Source: Nigrospora sphaerica (taxonomy: Eukaryota > Ascomycota > Sordariomycetes > Amphisphaeriales > Apiosporaceae). Taken from it: a DNA stretch of 64,000 nt. The stretch covers positions 3,038,001 through 3,102,000 of the forward strand of contig JAGVVL010000001.1 of assembly GCA_018287875.1 (NCBI GenBank), in the 5' to 3' direction. The stretch's first letter is position 1. Each line of letters begins with the position of its first letter. Positions 55,980 to 64,000 of this stretch are shown here, one piece after another. The position numbers and the translations under genes were made by a program. The notes under the pieces were generated by a model. The model saw only the letters and a program-made list of their open reading frames with translations. It did not search any database and had not been told where the DNA came from.

Positions 55980-58900
55980 ATGGAGCAGCCCTTCTCTACC
56001 TCGAAAGTAACCGGTATGGCCCCCTCGCCGAATCCATGCGTCGAGCCGTCGCGCGCCCGTGACGGGATGCTGAGCATGCGACCGCCGCAGTCGAGTACTT
56101 CGATCCCCATGGCGTCTACAAGCTGCTGGCCCCGGGCCTGATTCCGCGCCTGCCCTTGCGTAACCTCCACTGGCAGTCCCACGCCGGGCCCCTGCGGTCC
56201 ATCGATACTCTGCACGTCGAGCTCGTGCCCGAAGGCTCGATCGACCCGACGCCCATCTTCTCGCCCGATCCCTTCCTCCCGACCTCGCAGCGGCCCGCCA
56301 GCTCCGCTACCGCGCGCGACGATGGCTTTCAGACCCAGCAGATCGGCGCCGGCGGCCTCGCCGCCCCGGCCGATACCACCGAGAAGACGGCCGGCCATCG
56401 TAGCACGACGCCGGCGCGCCGCCACCAGATTCCCGGCCTGCGACGTACCCCCTATCTCAAGTTGCTGCTGGTGCGGTGCGACGACAACGACGCGTACAAG
56501 AGCAGCGTACGGTCCGAGGTCCGGGACTGGATCAAGGCCCACACGCAGGGCTCCTCGACTTCGAAGAATGCGAACCTGGCCGAAAACCACGATTCCTTCG
56601 AGTGGATCGTCATCCACGTCGTGATCCCCAATACCGTGGCCGCTACCCAGCCGCCCGTGACACTGAAGGGGGAGAACGGCGCAAGCGAGAAGCCCACGTC
56701 GCGCTGGCGTCCGGGGTCCAGCACCATCCTCGAGAAGCTCCGGAGCGACTTCAACACGGGCAGCAAAGGCACCGTGGATCACATCGCCCAAATCCGCATC
56801 GGCATCAATGACGTGCCCTACGACAGCCTCCCACGTGTTGTGCCCGCTGTGCCGAGCGGCTACAAGGAGACGGCCGAAGACAGCGAGGCCGCGTGGGAGG
56901 ACTTGATGGAGAAGCTGCGGAGTCTCATCCTCGTCAGCTTCGACACGCGCGTTACCCAATACGAAGAAGACATCAAGGAGAAGGATAACCAGCGCAGTCT
57001 GCCGGGCTGGAATTTCTGCACCTTTTTCATCCTCAAGGAGGGACTGGCGCGCGGCTTCGAGAGCGTCGGCTTGGTCGAGGATGCTCTAGTGGGTTACGAC
57101 GAGCTGAGTGTCGGGCTGGACATGATCATCAAGGAGCAGGCACGAGGCACGGGCACGACGGCCAGCGCTCTTCTGAGCTTCACCGACGAGTTGAAGCAGG
57201 GCGTCTGCAAGGCCTTGGAGGGCCTGCAGGCGTCCGAGGACGAGGGCGAAGAAGTCGTGGACATGCAGGCGCCCGAGTCCAATGCCAGCCCCTCCAGCGA
57301 GGTAATGGACGAAATCCCCATCAGCTCCACCAAGAAGCCGTACCGCGAGCTTATCCTCGAGAACAAAGTCTCCGTCTTCGACTTTCGGTGCTATATTTTT
57401 GCGCGCCAAATATCGTTGCTCCTGAGGCTCGGCAATGCGTGGCAGACGCGTGAAGAGCTCCTGCACAAGCTCAAGGAACAACAGGAATCCGTTATGCACG
57501 GAGTGGCGCCCCGGGCCCTGCCTCCAAAGCACACGGAAAATGAGCATGAGGATCTCTCCATGCTGGCCGAGATATGTCGAAGAACGCTGGAATTCATCCC
57601 CTCCGTTTCACAGCTCATGCGCGTGGACATCCAGGCCGCCCTGGCTGCCGAAAAGGCGAAGGAGGGAGAAACGCCGGCAGCGAACCTCGGGGAAGCGGCG
57701 ACGCAAGAGGTGATGAACAACCTAGTCGCATCCTTTGCCTTCTCTATAGCGCAGCAGGTGCTGGCCCAGACGTCCACGAAAGCGCTTCCCATCCCGACCT
57801 CGACCATGACGCCGACGGATGAGGACGAGCCCAAAGCAACTATACCCGAGCCCAAGACCATGATGCACCCCGCCAGAAACTCGTCCCTACGTGTAAGTAC
57901 GGGTGGCGCGGGGGTAGGTCGTCCTCCTCCCAGCCCCAACATCTTCCCGGGGCCTGGGAACAAGACTCAGTCGGAGCAGGAAGTGGCCAAGACCAACGCT
58001 TTCCTGAAGGCCGGACTGGAGGAGCTGGCTGCCAAGAGGGCGGACCTCTACATCCTGTGCCGGAACATCCTGGAGCAAAGCGGCAAAAAGCGAGGGTGGA
58101 GTGACGGTTGGGCCAGTGTGCCCGTGGTTGGCGAGTCCTCGTTGATTGATTTGGTCGAGATCGACCTCAATGAGGATACGCCGGCAGTACCGGAAGCGAA
58201 GGAGGGAGAAGAAGCAAAGACGGGTCCGGTCGTGTCCATCGCTGGTTTCGAGAACAAGCTCTTACGCGCGGCACTCGACGGCGAGGAAGATTTCTACCGC
58301 CTATATGAGATCTTGACCGATAGAGCATTGCGGCACTACACAGTTGCGAGCCACACCCACTCGGTGCAAGGCACCATGGCGGATCTTGCCGTGCTGAAGT
58401 ACCACGTGGGAGACCACAGCACTGCAGCGTCATATTTCTGGCGGACGACCCCTTTTTTTGGCGAGTCCGGCTGGAGCCTCCTGGAACTGTCCATGCTCAT
58501 CATGTATGCGCGGTGCCTCCAGCAGCTGCAAAGAAGAGATGACTATGTCAAGGTCGTGCTCAAGCTACTGTCGAAGGCGGCCCTGGCGGAAAAGAACCGG
58601 CAGCAGCAGAGCTCATCTTTTCGCATCCGCGAGGAGCAAGACGCGGTCGAGTATCCCGACAGCGACGCAATCAAAGGGTTTGTCAAGGACCTGCTTTCCG
58701 AAACCAAGGCCCTGCCGGCCGAGGTGCGTGTGCCGCTCGCCAATTTCTGCTCTCTTGTCGAGGTGAACGGCACGCCCGAGAACCACGAGGGCAGAGACAG
58801 CTACTCGATCTACCTGCGCATCACCAGCCTGCTGGTGGACGAGCTCGAGGTAGAAAGAGCCAAGATACGCCTGGTGGGCCATGCTGGCGGTATTCAGCGT

Positions 58901-60808
58901 GAGATCTGGCTGGAGCTATCGGGCCCTGCCGTCCTCAAACCCGGGCGCACCAAGCTCAAGTTCGACTCCAATGTAAGCCCGCCGACCCATGGATTCGCTG
59001 CGGAACGAGGCCGGCGTTCCGGGAACTGTGCTAACCCTCGACAGGTGGTCATCCCGGGCGTGTATGATATCGAGAAGATTGACTTCTTCACCAGAAACCT
59101 CTGCCTCCACTTTGAACGGGACGTTAGCCAGCCTCTGACGACCGGCGGCTTCCTCAAGTCCCCTCGCATCACCATCTACCATCGTGCTAACACGCTCGAT
59201 GCGCGGTTGGTAACTTCCAACCACATCCAGCTCGACAAGAACAACACGGTGGACATTGAATTTAGCTCGGGCTGGAACGAGCTCACCAGCGCCGAGGTGC
59301 GAGTCAAGTCGGCAACCAGCGGCTTGCGACTTCTCACGGCCGAAGCGCAATGCATTCAGTCGGCGGAAACGCAATACGAATTCGCGAAGAAGCCAGCTGC
59401 CGGGTTATTCGCCTTTGGAGCCCTACCGAAGAATGCCACCTTCAAAATCCGGTTCCCGTACACGGTGGAACAGGAAGTTCTTAACATTGTCATCAGGATC
59501 GAAGTTTCGTACAAAACGGAGCACGGGGACTTCATGTTCTCGGCGACGCCCAGCGTGCCCATCTCACTTTCTCTCGGTGTCAACGTGCAGGATGTGTTCA
59601 AGCACAAGGCTCTCTTTTCCCGCTTTACGGTATCTACGGCCAGTCACAGTCCGTTGCGACTGTTTGGCAGCGAGCTTATCAACTCGGACATCTTCGAGTC
59701 GTCTTCGGGGCTGGCGCCCGAGTCGGCAGTCATCGTTTTCCCCAAGCAGCCGGCCAGCCTCTTGTACAAGGTCACCCGAAAGAGGAACGTCAAGATTCAC
59801 AAGGACACGGCGAAAATGATGTATCTCAAGTTGGAGTACAGCGTGGTGCAAGACGAGGTCGCCGATACCATCACGAATTCTCTGGCCGCCTCAGTCGGCG
59901 GCACGCCTCTGCATGCCTATGCCCGGCTCCTGGCTGAGGCGGTGGTGCCGCACGTCCGACAAGACCTCGGCGCCCATGATCTGGAGCGGGCGACGTTGCT
60001 GGGTAGGGTGTCGACGGACTTCCTAAGAGACATCGACTGGGCCAAGTCTTTTGCCGGTCTGGGCAAGAGCACCAGCGGAGAGGATGTCTCGGCGAGCCTC
60101 TCGTCCTTCCTCCAGATGTGGCAGTCGGAAAACCGCACGTTGGCGCTACCCCAGTCCAAGTCAGCCGAGCCGAGGTCCATTCTGATACCCGTAGACATCC
60201 CGCCCGTCACCGTCGTGCACACAGCCGATATCCGGCTCCAGCCTCACGCCTCGGCCACCGGACTTCCTTCTGGGGACGCCGTGGGAGTCCCGGCCGTGAC
60301 TGCCAACCAGCTCATCCCGGGCAATCTGCATCTGAAATGGACGCGGGTGTGGGATACCACGCACCGCATCGAGGACATGGCGGACATGGAGTTTAGTTAC
60401 GAGGTGACGGCGCCAGGAGATGCGTGGATCGTCGGCGGGAGACGCAAGGGTCATTTCGTTATCCCTTCGCCCAGCCACGACGACGATCTGAGCAGCAAGG
60501 CCGAAACCGAGGCGGACATCCCCCTGTTGTTGATTCCGCAGCGCGAAGGGCATATCCCCTTCCCCATAGTGGACATTCGAGAAGTCCGCTCGAAGACGGC
60601 CGAGGCCGGGGGCAGTGGCAGCTTGTCTCCGGTCGAGGGTTCGGGCGGGGCGCCATGCGAGACGGACCTCAAGAACCTGGGAGAAACGGTCAGGGTCATC
60701 GCGGACCGGGAACGCGTCACCGTCTCCTTAGATAGCAGCGGGCCTAACGGCGGTCCCCTCGTGCTCGAATCGGTGAAACGGGGGACGATGGAGAGGGTCG
60801 TTGCCTGA
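55980..60808 (+). CDS. TRS130: TRAPPII complex subunit Trs130 (TRAPPC10)
   Basis: Three exons (55980-56013, 56091-58972, 59045-60808) encode 1559 residues. The short first exon MEQPFSTSKVT joins in phase 1 to VEYFDPHGVYKLLAPGLIPRLPLRNLHW, the conserved opening of fungal Trs130. Intron 2 (72 nt, donor GTAAGC, branch TGCTAACC) removes a segment between KFDSN and VVIPGVYDIEKIDFF. Further family text includes TPYLKLLLVRCDDND, FDTRVTQYEEDIKEKD, NFCTFFILKEGLARGFESVGLVEDALVGYDEL and YELILENKV-like YRELILENKVSVFDFRCYIFARQ. The C-terminal third is beta-rich, like TRAPPC10 C-termini. Trs130 is part of TRAPPII, the guanine-nucleotide exchange factor for Ypt31/32 (Rab11) at the late Golgi. Confidence 0.94.
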
Positions 60809-60972
60809 GTGGAGGGTCGGCACTCGACGGCCAGGCCAGGCTCGGGGGGGCAGCGAGGCTCCTCAACACGCATCCCGACGACGGCAGCGCACATCAAACA
60901 GGCAGTGTAGTAGTAATGGCGATAATATTCAACCCTACGCGAAGGCGGTCCGGACCGACAGAGAGTCCTCCC

Positions 60973-61833
60973 TCACACCGACTGCTTCAGGTACGACTTG
61001 CCGAGGTCCGTCAACCTGCCCGTGGAATCTAGCAACGAGGCACCAGCGCCCACCCAGGCATTCGCTTCGTTGGTGCGATAGGCGCCGAACCAGGCGTAGC
61101 CATCGACGTAGTCCAGGTCGTCGAGGTAGCCGATGGCGTCCTTCATGAAGGCGAGGTTGGCGCGGGCGTCCTGGGCGGGCAGGGCCATCTCGGTGAACCA
61201 GAAGCCGAGCTTGTGCTCGCGCGGGCGGTAGAAGGCGACGAGCTCGTCCATCCACCACTTGAGCCCGGCCATGTCGCCGTACCAGTGGACCGAGACGAAG
61301 TCGGCGGGGCAGCCGACGCCGGGGTTGCGCGTCTCGCAGGCCTCGGCGAAGGCGCGCAGCCAGGCCATGCCGCGCGGCGAGCCCGTCGGCGTGGGGTGGC
61401 TGACGCGCCAGCGCGGCCGCAGCGGCGCCACGTACTCGAGGTACAGACGAGCGGCCTCGTCGGGGCTGAGGTCGCTGCCGCCCGTCTCCTTCTTGCCGTC
61501 GGGCTCGTTGAAGGTGAGCAGGCGGCTGCCACCGGCCGGGTCGGGGAGCCGGTCCGCGAGCGGCCGCCCGCCCGTGCCGGCGCCCTCGAGGTCCTCGCGG
61601 TGCACCATGGGGAAGAACTCGACGGCCCGGCCGCCCCCCGCCCGCGCCAGCGGCCCGTCGGGGTACAGCGACCACGTCATGTACCACGCCACCGGTGATG
61701 CGTCCGCCACCAGCTGCGCCAGGTCGCTCGCGCGCGGCTTCCCGATCACCGAGAGGCCCACCTTGCATGTTCCCGCCGTCGCCGCCGCCGCGCCCAGCAG
61801 GGCGAGACCGGCGAGGGAGTGGAGGTGCTTCAT
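60973..61833 (-). CDS. GH128 family secreted glucanase-like protein (Asl1-type)
   Basis: A single exon encodes 286 residues, with a signal peptide (residues 1 to about 20). The two glutamates expected of a GH128 TIM barrel are present: the acid/base candidate E110 in LLTFNEPDG and the nucleophile candidate E215 in FWFTEMALP. Other family signatures are GLSVIGKPRASDLAQL at the start, WYMTWSLYP, VSHPTPTGSPRGMAWLRAF, DFVSVHWYGDMAGLKWWMDEL and YAWFGAY. GH128 enzymes act on beta-1,3-glucan, and fungal members are secreted or wall-associated. Clan and substrate are known from the family; activity is inferred. It converges with TRS130 at a distance of 164 bases. Confidence 0.88.
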   Translation of the reverse strand: MKHLHSLAGLALLGAAAATAGTCKVGLSVIGKPRASDLAQLVADASPVAWYMTWSLYPDGPLARAGGGRAVEFFPMVHREDLEGAGTGGRPLADRLPDPAGGSRLLTFNEPDGKKETGGSDLSPDEAARLYLEYVAPLRPRWRVSHPTPTGSPRGMAWLRAFAEACETRNPGVGCPADFVSVHWYGDMAGLKWWMDELVAFYRPREHKLGFWFTEMALPAQDARANLAFMKDAIGYLDDLDYVDGYAWFGAYRTNEANAWVGAGASLLDSTGRLTDLGKSYLKQSV

Positions 61834-64000
61834 GACCGGGTGGGAGACAGGAGCAGATGGGGCGGGGAAAGAGGGAGAGAAACAGGGAGGCGGAGAGAAA
61901 ATGAAAGGGAGAGAGGAGCGTGAAAGAGGAGAGACCAAGAGATCAAGAGAGGGAGAGAAAGCAGGAGGGAAAGAGAGAGAACCTCGTCGTCGGATGCGTG
62001 TTTGCCGCTTCGCTCAAAGATGTTTTGGGCCCTTGGAGAATATGTCGAACGGATGAGCTTCGTTCTTACCTTCTCCCCTTTATACAAGTAACTTTCCTCC
62101 CCATTTCCCTATTAACCAAGAAAGAAAGCTGCCCCCAATGCCAGCCCGCCGCGCTTACAGCCTGTCAGACAGGCTGAAACGCCACGACGGCGAGAGGACA
62201 TACCTCTCGCGCGCCACGAGAGGACGTCCGACCCGGGGGTGGGAAACGGCAGTCAACTTCTCTTCTGCATGTCTCGAGTATAGACACAGCCCGACATATC
62301 CCATTCGGCAGTGCCTATTCGTTGACCATTCGCCGGCGAACCAGGGTAAGAATTCGGAGTTCTTTTTGGGGGGGGAGGGGTCCCGGGGGTCCCCAATGGG
62401 GGACCTTGTTCGCTTTTTTGCTTACTACAAAATACGTTATCTCTCTCTATATACCCTCCCCGCTAATCCCTACGGCCATGCAGGAACCCTTCGGACCTGA
62501 AAAGTTTACCTTGCACATCCGCGTTGGTGGTCAGCGGCGGGGGACCGGGGTGGATGGCAAAGAAGGCGCAGGAGAGGAGAATGGCTCCCCCCTTCTTCTC
62601 CTTTCCGGAATCCTGTTGGTCCGGAAGAACGAGGTGTGCTCTAATAAAATCGGCGAACCGAAAGCTGCTTCTGCAGTATGACCAACCTCGGCCGTCATTG
62701 GCCCCAAACCGCCCCCTCGGCGCAGGGGCGGAAATCCGAGTAAGCCGTAAGGACGTCGGGGGGTTCCTGCAGGTACGGTTGGTGCGATGTTGGTAGCACG
62801 AGGTGTAAGCAAGTTTCTTGACCCCGGCAGAGACGTAGGAAAAACGGGAACCTGCCCCGGGAGACGCGTCACACGGATAGGGCGGGGGGCGGTGATGTTG
62901 CGAAAGCAGACATTCGCTTACAAGCAAAAAAAGAACCAAGAAGCTTGGCGCGCGGGAACAGGCTGATGAGCTCGCTCCGTCCTGCCCTGCTCCGAGGGTC
63001 CCCCTCCTGCATGTACGCCGGACGGGAACCACGACGGGGGTCCGTCCATGGTCATCCCCTGCGCGTCCGAGGAACGGCGGGCTCGCCGGGACCCCCGGAA
63101 GCTTTCGTTCGGGAGGGGCCGGACCAAGGTGGACGATTACGCGAGGGGCGCCCCGCGCGAAAAGGCACACTCGGAGAAACCCTCGCTGCCAATAACCAAC
63201 TCGGCGGTGGCTTCGTTCATCGTAGACGCCGGGGCTGGTTGGTGAGTTTTCATGATGGTTTTCCACTCCCGTCGTGTGGAGAGAGAGAGAGAAAACAAGG
63301 GCTATGCCACTTATACAGGAGCTCGTCGGGAAAAAACTCAATAAGTTGGGTGACTGATAGGTCTTAGGACGCCTCCTTAGCTGGCCACATGTCTTGGCTC
63401 TGAGGAGGGACAACGGGCTGCCTATGGGAACCCTAGAGTGCCGTATGAAAAGCGGTAAACTCTGACTAGATAAACCCCTTTTGATTTCGTTCCCGGGCCG
63501 TGTTCAGGTACCAACCCAGCTTTCCCGCGCCATTCTTGATCACCCGGGTGACTTAAATACTCGGGGTTCCCTCCCGGGGTTGTCTTCACCAGCCTTGGGC
63601 CGGCACGCTTGCAATTCCGCGCAGGAAAAGGCCGCAAGTGGGAATCGCCATTCATTCACAAGCAAAGCGGTCATAGCACGCTTTTCGACGCCCGATCCGC
63701 AGGCCACGGTACATACCCGGCTCGAAGGGATGGCCAAGGGTGACCACGGCCGACGTCCTTTGAGAAGGCCGAGAGGGTGTCTCGGCTGGCGGCGCGGCGC
63801 CGCCTTGGGAACCCGGGAGGCCACGTTTGGATTGAGAACTGTCTAGACTTCCCTTTACCGGGAGGCGCCGCTAAGAAATGCCCTGTCTGCGACGTGCAAT
63901 ACGTGTCTATGCCCAAGATATAGAATGCGCTGGGGCCATAGTTGCCATCAGAAAGCCGGCTGACTTACACTCCTTCGTTACCAGATCTCAGCAGCGACGC
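61834..64000. other. Terminal region without a supported gene
   Basis: Begins with a strongly purine-rich GA tract (about 61865-61985), which is the pyrimidine-rich leader of the GH128 gene on the other strand. The remainder has long but unrecognisable frames with non-ATG starts; nothing is called. Confidence 0.5.

Noticed and set aside
57893..57933. A GTAAGT...CAG segment inside TRS130 as an intron
   Set aside because: Only 41 nt and it would shift the frame, so it is read as coding.
62463..63413. A 316-codon minus-strand frame in the terminal region
   Set aside because: Starts at a non-ATG codon, has no recognisable domain, and Arg/Pro/Ser-rich composition typical of chance frames in GC-rich DNA.

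Overview
The window is nuclear DNA of a filamentous ascomycete, most likely a Sordariomycete. It is GC-rich with strong G/C at third codon positions. Its genes are cut by short GT-AG introns (about 55-200 nt) with CTAAC/CTGAC-type branch sites, and their leaders are CT-rich. Several products are fungus-specific (Zn2Cys6 regulator, LysM protein, GH92 and GH128 enzymes, fungal-type TRAPP and Alg13 subunits). The species cannot be named from the sequence alone.

Layout, left to right. 0.2-10.3 kb: Nem1-type phosphatase (+), a small membrane protein (+), H/ACA snoRNP protein Nhp2 (-), a secreted GH92 mannosidase (+). 12.7-13.4 kb: secreted two-LysM protein (+), then long gene-poor stretches around one uncharacterised Ser-rich protein (17.6 kb) and the PMP3 proteolipid (22.3 kb). 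23.7-29.7 kb: a housekeeping block with mitoribosomal mS35/Rsm24 (-) and Alg13 (+) sharing a divergent promoter, and actin regulator Aip1 (-) converging on Alg13. 30.6-32.6 kb: a CENP-C/Mif2-like cupin protein and an intron-containing tRNA-Pro(AGG). 32.9-41 kb: an accessory, visibly AT-richer stretch with a Zn2Cys6 regulator, a heavily decayed P450 remnant and two small uncharacterised genes. 45.1-48.1 kb: a large Ser/Thr kinase. 50.1-61.8 kb: a dense block with an intact P450, an M20 peptidase, methylthioribose-1-phosphate isomerase, TRAPPII subunit Trs130 and a GH128 glucanase-like enzyme.

Functionally this is mostly conserved housekeeping (nuclear envelope lipid control, snoRNPs, mitochondrial translation, N-glycosylation, actin turnover, methionine salvage, Golgi traffic) interspersed with secreted or accessory functions (two CAZymes, LysM protein, P450s, transcription factor). 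I find no complete transposon, CRISPR array, rRNA gene or obvious secondary-metabolite backbone gene. Exon boundaries were derived by hand from splice signals, reading-frame continuity and family conservation. No database search was run.
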